In this document: positions 7,704-13,433 of the stretch, piece by piece | How the letters are laid out: every line of letters starts with the position of its first letter | How positions within the stretch are numbered: the first letter of the stretch is position 1 | Source: Patescibacteria group bacterium UBA1875 | Lineage (GTDB): Bacteria > Patescibacteriota > CPR2 > UBA1875 | Reading direction: 5' to 3' | DNA length: 27,164 nucleotides | Assembly (NCBI GenBank): GCA_002338125.1 | Contig: DDHN01000015.1 | Span: 1,224 to 28,387 of the forward strand | Notes under the pieces: model-generated | What the model saw: only the letters and a program-made list of their open reading frames with translations | Database searches by the model: none | Told to the model about the DNA's origin: nothing | Made by a program: the position numbers and the translations under genes

Positions 7704-8180
7704 ATGACGGAACAAATTTGGTATTTTTTGCTTGGGGGGCTATTATTGGCTATCGTGGGGTGGCTTATTTTTTTAACGTTTAATTACCGGAGATTACTAA
7801 AAAAGGGTGGAATAATATTTGAAGGAAATGACCCTGCTAAGCTCGAAGAAATTATTAAGAAGTATTTTGAAAGTATTAAAACGGTTGATCAGAATAATCA
7901 AAAAATAGAGAAAGTACTTAAAAAAACTAAAAAGTTAGCAGAAAGTTCAATTAATAAAGTCGCACTTTTACGTTATAATCCTTTTGGAGACGTTGGGAGT
8001 GATCAAAGTTTTTCGTTATGTCTTTTAAACAGTAGTGATGATGGCTTTGTTTTATCCTCCATCCATTCACGGGAAGGAACCAGGGTATATTCAAAACCAA
8101 TTAAAAGTGGTAATTCGACCTATAATCTTTCCAAAGAAGAGCAAAAAGTAATTAACATAGCAACTAAAAAAGGAGAATAG
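7704..8180 (+). CDS. DUF4446 family protein
   Basis: A 158-residue protein of the DUF4446 family found in Firmicutes and candidate phyla; its function is unknown. One N-terminal transmembrane helix (about residues 5-27) is followed by a helical, probably coiled-coil stretch (about 45-90). The conserved C-terminal domain contains VALLRYNPFGDVGSDQSFSL and a REGTRVYSKPI segment, which are the family hallmarks. It is the first gene of a three-gene unit with bactofilin (2-base gap) and a lipid kinase, headed by a consensus promoter. Membrane anchoring and the bactofilin partner suggest a role at the cell envelope or in shape, but that is inference from context only. Confidence 0.85.
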   Translation: MTEQIWYFLLGGLLLAIVGWLIFLTFNYRRLLKKGGIIFEGNDPAKLEEIIKKYFESIKTVDQNNQKIEKVLKKTKKLAESSINKVALLRYNPFGDVGSDQSFSLCLLNSSDDGFVLSSIHSREGTRVYSKPIKSGNSTYNLSKEEQKVINIATKKGE

Positions 8181-8182
8181 AA

Positions 8183-8602
8183 ATGTTTGAAAAGGGACGC
8201 GATGAAATCGTGAAGCCTGGGGGGTCGGAAACAATTGTCGGGGCTTCGGTAAAATTAAAAGGGAATCTTAGAAGTGACGGCGATATTTTGATTGAAGGTG
8301 TTGTTACTGGCGATCTAAAAACCAAAGGTTCGGTTAGGGTTGGAGAGAATGCTAATGTGATAGCTAATGTGAAGGCGGAAAATGTTGCTGTTTCTGGTAG
8401 CGTTCAGGGTAATGTCGAGGTTAAAGACAGGCTTGAAATTAGCTCAACCGGTCGGGTCTTGGGAGATATTTCAGCTAATGTTTTGTCAATTGCACCCGGA
8501 GCAGTTTTCACTGGTAAATGTATGATGCCTGAAAGTCCTCGGGATGAAAGTGCCCAGCCAACTCCGGAAATTGAAGAAGTAGAAGTAGCAAACGAGAAAT
8601 AA
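8183..8602 (+). CDS. Bactofilin (polymer-forming cytoskeletal protein)
   Basis: A 139-residue bactofilin. The central region (about residues 18-115) shows the repeating short beta-strand pattern of the right-handed beta-helix that self-assembles into filaments: GASVKLKGNLRSDGDILIEG, then VTGDLKTKGSVRVG, and so on to LSIAPGAVFTGKC. Flanking tails are short and polar, the C-terminal one acidic and proline-containing, as in other bactofilins. The ATG has AAAGGAG upstream within the end of the DUF4446 gene. In other bacteria bactofilins position cell-wall enzymes or polar structures. Here the adjacent genes are a membrane DUF4446 protein and a diacylglycerol-kinase-family enzyme, which is compatible with a membrane-linked scaffold. 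Confidence 0.93.
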   Translation: MFEKGRDEIVKPGGSETIVGASVKLKGNLRSDGDILIEGVVTGDLKTKGSVRVGENANVIANVKAENVAVSGSVQGNVEVKDRLEISSTGRVLGDISANVLSIAPGAVFTGKCMMPESPRDESAQPTPEIEEVEVANEK

Positions 8603-8610
8603 TTAATTTT

Positions 8611-9486
8611 ATGTACTACTATATTGTCAACCCGGCAGCGGGGGGGTCAAAAATTAATAAAATTCAGGATAAGCTCAAAAGCCGACTCCGAGCCCTTGGC
8701 ATTATGGGAGAATTTGTTAAGAGTACTGGTCCTGATGATGTGGCTAAGCTCACTAGAATGGGTATTGAAAAGGGCTATAAAACGATTGTAGCCGTTGGGG
8801 GTGACGGCACAATTAATGAAGTTTTAAATGAAACCATCGGTAATGATAAAGTGGTTTTAGGAATAATCCCTACTGGGACTACAAACGATTTAGCTGATGC
8901 TTTGGGTATTAGAGGGTGGTATGCAGCTACTGGGATTTTGGCTTCAAGGAAGGTCGAAGAAATAGATCTTGGCCGAGTGGCTGGACGCTACTTCATTACC
9001 TCTGTGGCTATCGGTTTTGATGCTGAATTCTCCGGAATAAAGAGATTAGCAAACGGTAATATTCTTGAAAGAGCAATGTTCGGTACCAAGCTATTAAGTA
9101 AATCGGCTTCATTTCGACCAATTAAAGCCAAGTTAAAGTTTGATGGTAATTATGAGGTTGAGGCTGATAGTTTTAGTATTATTGTTTCAAATTCTAAGTT
9201 CTTTCCTTTACCTTTTGTAAAAACGGCTCCCAAGGATAATTTATTGGATACAGTTGTAATAACCAAAATTCCGGGTTACAAAATGCTACGATACGGTTAT
9301 CTTTCTGATGCATCTAGTATCGAGCTTCCAAAGATATCTGTATTTCACTCTGAAACTATTGAAATTGAAACCAAGAAACCAAAAGAAGTAGCCGTTGATG
9401 GTCAAATCGTAACCGAAACTCCGGTTAAGATTAAAATGGCCGACAAAAAATTAAAGGTAATTGTGGCTCGAAAAAGAAAATTCTAA
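8611..9486 (+). CDS. Diacylglycerol kinase family lipid kinase (YegS/DgkB-like)
   Basis: A 291-residue soluble lipid kinase of the DAGK catalytic family. The ATP-binding glycine loop GGDGT is at residues 63-67, preceded by the NPAAGG motif at residues 7-12. The second half carries the conserved beta-sandwich with DLGRVAGRYFI, SVAIGFDAEFSG and the C-terminal AVDGQ. Length is typical of YegS/DgkB (about 290-310 residues). The expected reaction is ATP-dependent phosphorylation of diacylglycerol or a related lipid at the inner face of the membrane. The start lies 8 bases after the bactofilin stop with only weak ribosome-binding sequence, so translation may rely on coupling. A strong independent promoter for infC follows the stop. 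Confidence 0.92.
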   Translation: MYYYIVNPAAGGSKINKIQDKLKSRLRALGIMGEFVKSTGPDDVAKLTRMGIEKGYKTIVAVGGDGTINEVLNETIGNDKVVLGIIPTGTTNDLADALGIRGWYAATGILASRKVEEIDLGRVAGRYFITSVAIGFDAEFSGIKRLANGNILERAMFGTKLLSKSASFRPIKAKLKFDGNYEVEADSFSIIVSNSKFFPLPFVKTAPKDNLLDTVVITKIPGYKMLRYGYLSDASSIELPKISVFHSETIEIETKKPKEVAVDGQIVTETPVKIKMADKKLKVIVARKRKF

Positions 9487-9491
9487 AATGC

Positions 9492-9520
9492 TTGAAAAAA
9501 AGCACAATATTTGATACAAT
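9492..9520 (+). promoter_or_regulatory. Promoter of the infC-rpmI-rplT operon
   Basis: TTGAAA (9492-9497), 17-base spacer and TACAAT (9515-9520) preceded by TGA, an extended -10. Predicted transcription start is near 9527, which excludes the in-frame TTG at 9521 as the infC start codon. Confidence 0.82.
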
Positions 9521-9541
9521 TTGCTTGAAGGTAGGACAAAA

Positions 9542-10057
9542 ATTACGACGGAAAAGCTCAGAATAAATGAATATATAAGAGCGCCAAAAGTAAGGCTAAT
9601 AGACGAAAACGGTAACCAAGTTGGTGTCGTTAGTCGCGAAGAGGCGCTTTTTGCAGCCGATAAGGTGAGCCTTGATTTAATCGAAGTTTCTGCAAACCAA
9701 GAGATTCCTGTTGTAAAAATTATGGACTACGGTAAATATAAATACGAACAAGATAAAAAGAATCAGAAATCTAAGAAAGCTCAGAAAAATCAGGATGTAA
9801 AAGGAATTAGGCTTTCGGTCAAAATAGGTAAACATGATTTTGAGACCAAGCTTAAAAAAGCCAGAAGTTTTCTTGACAAAGGCCATAAAGTTTCCCTCGA
9901 ATTGAGATTCAAAGGACGAGAGATGGCTCACAAAGATTTAGGAGAGAAGGTTTTAAGAGAATTTATCGCAGGGCTAGAAGAGGTAAAAATTGAGCAAGAA
10001 CCGAAAATGCTTGGGAGAGGTATGACAATGGTGATTGCTCCTAAGAGTAACAAATAA
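9542..10057 (+). CDS. infC: Translation initiation factor IF-3, predicted ATT start
   Basis: IF-3 keeps the 30S subunit free and checks start-codon pairing. The N-domain opens with RINEYIRAPKVRLIDENG and the C-domain shows GIRLSVKIGKHDFETKL and SLELRFKGREMAHKDLG, all diagnostic. The frame is open back to a TTG at 9521, but that codon touches the -10 box. Inside the predicted transcript no ATG, GTG or TTG precedes the conserved domain, whereas ATT at 9542 has GGTAGG 6 bases upstream. AUU starts are well known for infC, where IF-3 represses its own non-AUG initiation. The resulting 171-residue protein matches normal bacterial IF-3 length. It is followed after 11 bases by rpmI and then rplT, the classic operon order. 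Confidence 0.9.
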   Translation: MTTEKLRINEYIRAPKVRLIDENGNQVGVVSREEALFAADKVSLDLIEVSANQEIPVVKIMDYGKYKYEQDKKNQKSKKAQKNQDVKGIRLSVKIGKHDFETKLKKARSFLDKGHKVSLELRFKGREMAHKDLGEKVLREFIAGLEEVKIEQEPKMLGRGMTMVIAPKSNK

Positions 10058-10068
10058 ACGGAGAAGAG

Positions 10069-10269
10069 ATGGCAAAAAATAAGCAAAAAGTTCATAGCGG
10101 AGCAAAGAAGCGCTTCAAAATTACCGGTAAGAATAAATTAAGACGCCGATCTGCTTTTGGTTCCCATCTACTTGCTAAAAAAGGTCAAGACAGAAAAAGA
10201 AAATATGGAAAAGATTTAAAGGTTGCCAAAGGGGATAAAAAAAACGTAAAAAAAATGCTAGGAATGTAG
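10069..10269 (+). CDS. rpmI: 50S ribosomal protein L35
   Basis: A 66-residue, very basic ribosomal protein of normal L35 length. The sequence pattern KVHSGAKKRFKITGKNKL near the start and the C-terminal KKMLG are characteristic. L35 is a late-assembling component of the large subunit near the exit tunnel region. The ATG at 10069 has GGAG 7-8 bases upstream. It lies between infC and rplT in the conserved order, 11 and 22 bases from them, with no internal promoter or terminator seen. In some bacteria L20 represses this operon through a leader RNA; no obvious L20-site mimic is visible in the very short leader here. Confidence 0.95.
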   Translation: MAKNKQKVHSGAKKRFKITGKNKLRRRSAFGSHLLAKKGQDRKRKYGKDLKVAKGDKKNVKKMLGM

Positions 10270-10291
10270 CAGAAATCAAACGGAGATATCA

Positions 10292-10636
10292 ATGAGAGTA
10301 AAAACCGGAACAACTACAAAAAAAAGACACAAGAAATTACTCGCCAAAACTAAGGGAATGCGCGACATGAGGAAGAGAAGTGTTCGTCGAGCTAATGAAG
10401 CTGTTTTAAAATCAGGTTCTAACGCTTATATTGGCAGAAAGAATAAAAAGAGAGATTTTCGAAATCTTTGGAACATCCGAATCAACGCAGCAGCCAGAGA
10501 AAATGGCATGAGCTACTCTCGATTTATAAATGCTCTAAAAGTAAAAAAGATAATTCTTGATCGAAAAGTATTGGCCGAACTTGCTTCCGAGCATGGTGAA
10601 GTTTTTGCGAAAATCGTTAAGGAAGTTAAAAAATGA
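10292..10636 (+). CDS. rplT: 50S ribosomal protein L20
   Basis: A 114-residue L20, an early assembly protein of the large subunit that binds 23S rRNA. The basic N-terminal extension (KKRHKKLLAKTKGMRDMRKR) leads into the conserved RDFRNLWNIRINAAAR core, followed by the globular C-terminal domain with MSYSRFINALK and DRKVLAELA. The N-terminus lacks the usual MPR start and instead reads MRVKTGTTTKKR, a small variation. GGAGAT sits 5-6 bases before the ATG. Its TGA overlaps the ATG of the downstream zinc-ribbon gene by 4 bp, so the two are translationally coupled. Confidence 0.95.
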   Translation: MRVKTGTTTKKRHKKLLAKTKGMRDMRKRSVRRANEAVLKSGSNAYIGRKNKKRDFRNLWNIRINAAARENGMSYSRFINALKVKKIILDRKVLAELASEHGEVFAKIVKEVKK

Positions 10637-10812
10637 AAATAGCCAAAGTAAAATGCAAAAACTGTAAGGCCGAATTCGAAGTTTTGGAAAATTTCCCCAA
10701 AGACTTATTAGTTTGTCCTGGTTGTGAAAGTAAAGAAATGGATTTTGAGATTACCGAGGAAGAATTTACGGGTTGTGGTGGAAGTTGTTCTGGTTGTTCC
10801 TCTTGCGAGTAA
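10633..10812 (+). CDS. Small cysteine-rich zinc-ribbon protein
   Basis: A 59-residue protein that begins with ATGA overlapping the rplT stop. The N-terminal half has a classic zinc ribbon of FmdB/regulatory-protein type: C8-x2-C11 and C28-x2-C31 (VKCKNCKAEF and VCPGCES). The last 13 residues hold four more cysteines in a Gly/Ser-rich run (TGCGGSCSGCSSC), which could bind a second metal or cluster. The middle is acidic (DFEITEEEF). Translational coupling to L20 and the terminator right after its stop mark it as the last gene of the infC operon. A role in ribosome assembly or translation is inferred from position only; FmdB-like ribbons have no agreed function. The intact frame, the coupling and the spaced Cys pairs make chance unlikely. 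Confidence 0.85.
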   Translation: MKIAKVKCKNCKAEFEVLENFPKDLLVCPGCESKEMDFEITEEEFTGCGGSCSGCSSCE

Positions 10813-10821
10813 CAATAATTT

Positions 10822-10849
10822 AAAAAAGACCTCGTTTGAGGTCTTTTTT
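10822..10849. terminator. Bidirectional terminator between the infC operon and rnpB
   Basis: A 12-bp perfect inverted repeat with arms AAAAAAGACCTC and GAGGTCTTTTTT around a 4-base loop. T-runs on both strands let it end the infC operon (plus) and the RNase P RNA (minus). Confidence 0.92.
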
Positions 10850-10852
10850 AAT

Positions 10853-11215
10853 GCTTAGTTAGTCTGTAAGCCGGGTTCTGTCAAGGACGATCATCTATCT
10901 ATGCAACAGGATTACTTTGTTCATGCCAGATTTACATTGAAGGAACTTTTTTCGAGAGCTTACCCTCAAAGAAAGCATATCTTCCAAACAAAGCAACCCA
11001 CCTGTTTTGCACCGGATAGGGTTTACCTCTACTTATCGTCGCCGATAAGTACTGTGAGCTCTTACCTCACTCTTTTCACCCTTACTTCATAAGAAGCGGT
11101 ATTGTTTCTGTGGCACTTTCCCGAGCCTTTCGGCTGGTTGCCTTTCGCAACTATCCTTATCTGAGGTGCCCGGACTTTCCTCTCCCGAAGGAGCAATCGT
11201 CCAACTAACTAAGCC
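10853..11215 (-). ncRNA. rnpB: RNase P RNA component, bacterial type
   Basis: This is the catalytic RNA that trims 5' leaders from pre-tRNAs, read on the minus strand. Near the 5' end is the conserved GAGGAAAGTCCGGGC (CR-I), and near the 3' end AGAACCCGGCTTAC (CR-V); these form the P4 region. In the middle the universal segments AGGGTGAAA and GAGGTAAGAGC are present. The 5' end GCTTAGTTAGT pairs with the 3' end ACTAACTAAGC to form P1, which fixes both boundaries within a base or two. Length is about 362 nt, normal for a bacterial class A-like molecule. A consensus promoter lies immediately upstream and a terminator follows P1. Open frames across this interval on the plus strand are shadows of the RNA. 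Confidence 0.96.
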
Positions 11216-11220
11216 AAAAA

Positions 11221-11249
11221 ATTATATCATTAACAATTCTTTTCGTCAA
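11221..11249 (-). promoter_or_regulatory. rnpB promoter
   Basis: On the minus strand TTGACG (11249-11244), 17-base spacer and TATAAT (11226-11221). Predicted start at 11214-11215 coincides with the first base of helix P1. Confidence 0.85.
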
Positions 11250-11262
11250 GGGCCTGAAACTC

Positions 11263-11291
11263 TTGGTAAAAAGATAAAGTTATTTTAAAAT
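11263..11291 (+). promoter_or_regulatory. Promoter of the GalT-like gene
   Basis: TTGGTA (11263-11268), 17-base spacer and TAAAAT (11286-11291). It is divergent from the rnpB promoter. The predicted start near 11298 leaves just enough leader for the Shine-Dalgarno GGAGGG at 11301-11306. Confidence 0.65.
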
Positions 11292-11309
11292 GGATGAAAA
11301 GGAGGGAGT

Positions 11310-12242
11310 TTGTCCGAACAAGAATCTGAGATAAGAAAAGATTATTTTTTAGATCGCTACGTAGTTTTTGCTCCTAAAAGATTAAAAAAACCAAAAAAAA
11401 TATATCAAAAGCCAGAAACCGTTGTTGCGGAGTGTGTTTTCTGCCCTCCGTATGTTAACGATCCTAGCAAACAGATTCAAATAAAAGATTACGGTAAAAA
11501 AAATAATACCTGGGAAGTAAAAGTCATTGGCAATCTGTATCCGGCTCTTAGTCTTAATAATATGAAAGCCTATGGAGAGCAGGAAGTAATAATCGAAACC
11601 CCAGAACATGGAAAGGAAATTCATGAATTGCCAGTTGAACATATGGTAAAGGTATTTGATGTCTATGCTGATAGATACGAAACAATGATGGCCAAAGACG
11701 GAATTTGTTATACGATAGTTTTCAAAAATGAAGGAGGACGGGCTGGGGCGTCTATCCCTCACTCTCATTCACAATTAATTTCCTTACCAATGATACCGCC
11801 GAAGATTGCCAAAGAAGCTGCTGCTGTTGATAAATATATCGATCGGCATGGTAGTTGTCCGTATTGCGATATTGTCAAGAGTGAGCGGAAGGGCCCAAGA
11901 GCAATTTTTGAGGATGATAATTTTTTTGTACTTTCACCTTATGCTTCGGAATCACCTTATGGAGTTTGGTTTATACCCAAAAGGCATATTCGTTCTATTA
12001 GCGATCTTAAACCTAATGAAAAACTATCGTTAGCTAATTTTTTAAAGAAAATCCTTTTCAAGCTTGATGAAATTGATGCTTCTTATAATTACTTTATTCA
12101 GAATTCCTTAGATTTAGAGTCGCATCATATGATTATAAAGCTAGCGCCAAGACCAAATATTTGGGCAGGGCTTGAGCTGGGAACAGGGATCATTATTAAT
12201 CCTGTGCCACCGGAAGAAGCTACTAAATTTTATCAAAATTAA
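11310..12242 (+). CDS. Galactose-1-phosphate uridylyltransferase-like nucleotidyltransferase (HIT superfamily)
   Basis: A 310-residue GalT-family protein. Two Cys pairs (C42/C45 in ECVFCPP and C183/C186 in SCPYCDI) resemble structural zinc sites. The catalytic HIT-type motif is PHSHSQ at residues 150-155, matching the HPHxQ of GalT with Ser in place of the middle Pro. A second histidine cluster, LESHHMIIKL, lies near the C-terminus. The expected chemistry is transfer of a nucleotidyl group between sugar phosphates through a histidine intermediate. ADP-glucose or UDP-sugar phosphorylase activity is an equal possibility, because no galactokinase or epimerase is nearby. A TTG start at 11310 is chosen because GGAGGG precedes it and no in-frame ATG fits. 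It is monocistronic, ending in a hairpin that overlaps the stop. Confidence 0.85.
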   Translation: MSEQESEIRKDYFLDRYVVFAPKRLKKPKKIYQKPETVVAECVFCPPYVNDPSKQIQIKDYGKKNNTWEVKVIGNLYPALSLNNMKAYGEQEVIIETPEHGKEIHELPVEHMVKVFDVYADRYETMMAKDGICYTIVFKNEGGRAGASIPHSHSQLISLPMIPPKIAKEAAAVDKYIDRHGSCPYCDIVKSERKGPRAIFEDDNFFVLSPYASESPYGVWFIPKRHIRSISDLKPNEKLSLANFLKKILFKLDEIDASYNYFIQNSLDLESHHMIIKLAPRPNIWAGLELGTGIIINPVPPEEATKFYQN

Positions 12243-12270
12243 AAACACCCCAAGAAAAAGGGGTGTTTTT
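12241..12270. terminator. Bidirectional terminator
   Basis: An 11-bp inverted repeat (AAAAACACCCC / GGGGTGTTTTT) separated by 8 bases. It serves the GalT-like gene on the plus strand and the convergent membrane protein gene on the minus strand. Confidence 0.9.
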
Positions 12271-12284
12271 AATAATGTCTGTTT

Positions 12285-12953
12285 TTATTTTGGCAGATTT
12301 TTCTTCAACCTTTCGATTGCTTCCCGAGCTGCATCTTGACCGCCAAGACCAAAAGCAAGACCTCCGGCAAGTGCAATTAGAGCAACAACACCCGTGACCA
12401 ATGTCTCAATAAGCCCAGTTGCTATACCTAATTGAGCAAGAGCTGCTAATGCTACAAAAACAATTATTGCCCAGCGAACAATATCAGCGGCAATAGCGGC
12501 AGTTTTTGCCCCAATTGTTTGAGTAGTGGCTTCTACGGCTCTGGACGCGAGGTCAGCAACGACAGTACCAACAACAACGATGACTGCTGCTTTTAGAACT
12601 TCTGGTACGTAAGCAAGAACGTCTTGAACTAGTTCTTTGACATCAGCAAGACCAAGGATGTTTAAGGCCGGTACCAAAAAGATAATTATTACAATCCATT
12701 TTGCCAAATCACCTAAAAGCTCAACTAAATTAGTTTTGCCTTTAAAGACTTTGTTTAGACCGATTGCATCTGTGTAAGGCTTAACCTTGACATAGCTCAT
12801 AGCTTTAACGATAACGGTTTTAACTGCCCAAGCTACTAAAACACCTAATAAAATAACGACTATAGCTCCTAGTACTTCTGGGACGTAGGATGCTACGTCT
12901 TTAAGCGAGCTAGTAACTGCATCAGTCGTTAGGGTCCACCATTCTTTAATCAT
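12285..12953 (-). CDS. MscS-like conserved TM-helix-repeat membrane protein, lacking the beta domain
   Basis: A 222-residue membrane protein of the conserved TM-helix repeat family (CmpX/MscS-related). It contains two similar units, each starting with YVPEVL: one at about residues 23-55 and one at about 120-150, which points to an internal duplication. Further hydrophobic helices lie near residues 86-105, 163-182 and 184-210. The last helix ends in GLAFGLGGQDAAREAIE, the signature of the MscS pore helix and junction. The protein then stops after a few basic residues, with none of the beta-barrel domain that follows in real MscS channels. Whether it makes a channel or a scaffold is unknown. 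A very strong Shine-Dalgarno, AAGGAGGTG, precedes the ATG. That ATG overlaps the stop of the 28-codon upstream ORF. Confidence 0.85.
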   Translation of the reverse strand: MIKEWWTLTTDAVTSSLKDVASYVPEVLGAIVVILLGVLVAWAVKTVIVKAMSYVKVKPYTDAIGLNKVFKGKTNLVELLGDLAKWIVIIIFLVPALNILGLADVKELVQDVLAYVPEVLKAAVIVVVGTVVADLASRAVEATTQTIGAKTAAIAADIVRWAIIVFVALAALAQLGIATGLIETLVTGVVALIALAGGLAFGLGGQDAAREAIERLKKNLPK

Positions 12954-13036
12954 GTATTTTTCACCTCCTTTCCGAAGTAAGGTTGAGGGGTTTCCAAAAG
13001 CTTTCGCTTACCCTCCGTTCGGAAAAGAACCCCCAT
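12950..13036 (-). CDS. 28-codon upstream ORF coupled to the TM-helix gene (candidate leader peptide or small protein)
   Basis: On the minus strand an ATG at 13036 opens a frame of 28 codons whose TGA overlaps the ATG of the TM-helix gene by 4 bp (ATGA). The ATG lies 8 bases after a TAAAAT -10 box, the same leaderless geometry as other first genes here. The peptide starts MGVLFRTEGKRKLLE and ends GKEVKNT; it is basic, has no transmembrane stretch and is not something I recognise. The Shine-Dalgarno of the downstream gene lies inside its last codons. Start geometry and coupling argue for translation. Against it, the same bases can fold into several hairpins, so this could equally be a structured RNA leader that happens to be open. 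Confidence 0.45.
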   Translation of the reverse strand: MGVLFRTEGKRKLLETPQPYFGKEVKNT

Positions 13037-13038
13037 AT
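12954..13038 (-). other. Structured 5' leader of the TM-helix gene
   Basis: The ~85-base leader on the minus strand can form an outer GGGGTT/AACCCC helix enclosing two hairpins: one with a GAAC loop (CTTTTCC / GGAGGG) and AAGC-GAAA-GCTT with a GNRA loop. Downstream, CCTT can pair with the AAGG of the Shine-Dalgarno. Alternatively TTTCCGAA near the 5' side can pair with TTCGGAAA just before GGAGG. Two competing folds next to the ribosome site suggest possible translational control. It matches no riboswitch class I know. Confidence 0.35.
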
Positions 13039-13044
13039 GTATTT

Positions 13045-13072
13045 ATTTTACCAAGTATTCCAGTCGATTCAA
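13045..13072 (-). promoter_or_regulatory. Promoter of the upstream ORF / TM-helix gene
   Basis: On the minus strand TTGAAT (13072-13067), 16-base spacer and TAAAAT (13050-13045). Predicted start is near 13038. Confidence 0.65.
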
Positions 13073-13166
13073 GTAAATAACTAATCACTATTTACTTTAA
13101 GAAAAATTGTGACTAATGCCAATGTTAATCGTCTTAGTTTTTGATACCTTATTTTTGCGGGGTGTG

Positions 13167-13433
13167 ATGATAATTAATATAATTAGTTTTATAGTAATTG
13201 GTCTTGTAGCTGGGTTGATTGTAGCTATTTTTTTTGGTAAGCCAAGAAAATTACTTTGGGGTACAGTCGGAGCTGGAATAATCGGCTCATTGGTTGGAGG
13301 AGTTCTTTATAGTGCTTTTTCTATCGGAAAACAAGGTTATGAGATAAGCCCTTTCTCACTTATAATTCTTTTTTTGGGAATTTTTCTATTCATGGGGATT
13401 ATCTCAATTATTGTTAGAAACAAGGAATATTAG
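13167..13433 (+). CDS. GlsB/YeaQ/YmgE-like small membrane protein
   Basis: An 88-residue protein made almost wholly of three hydrophobic helices separated by short turns: about residues 3-22, 31-52 and 62-82. Glycine-rich motifs (GLVAGLIVAIFFGKP and GTVGAGIIGSLVGGVLY) match the GlsB/YeaQ/YmgE transglycosylase-associated family, a stress-linked group of unknown mechanism. The ATG at 13167 has GGGGTG just upstream; an in-frame ATG at 13116 would add an atypical hydrophobic extension and lies before a likely extended -10 (TGA-TACCTT, 13142-13150). The 3' end overlaps the convergent CdaR-type gene by 4 bp with no terminator between them. The family match rests on topology and glycine pattern, so it is good but not certain. 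Confidence 0.75.
   Translation: MIINIISFIVIGLVAGLIVAIFFGKPRKLLWGTVGAGIIGSLVGGVLYSAFSIGKQGYEISPFSLIILFLGIFLFMGIISIIVRNKEY

Noticed and set aside
9521..9541. TTG at 9521 as the infC start
   Set aside because: It begins one base after the -10 box and would precede the transcription start; ATT at 9542 has a properly spaced ribosome site.
9677..9931. Antisense 84-codon frame within infC
   Set aside because: It mirrors the Lys-rich coding sequence of infC, has no ribosome site, and has no protein-like pattern.
10901..11092. A 63-codon plus-strand open frame
   Set aside because: It lies wholly within the RNase P RNA on the opposite strand, whose conserved regions and closing helix explain the sequence.
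12970..13030. Known riboswitch class (c-di-AMP, Mg2+, Mn2+ or guanidine) before the TM-helix gene
   Set aside because: The conserved cores of these classes are not present; only generic hairpins and competing pairings can be supported.
13116..13166. ATG at 13116 as the start of the GlsB-like protein
   Set aside because: It adds a non-family hydrophobic extension and precedes the likely promoter; ATG at 13167 fits the family length.
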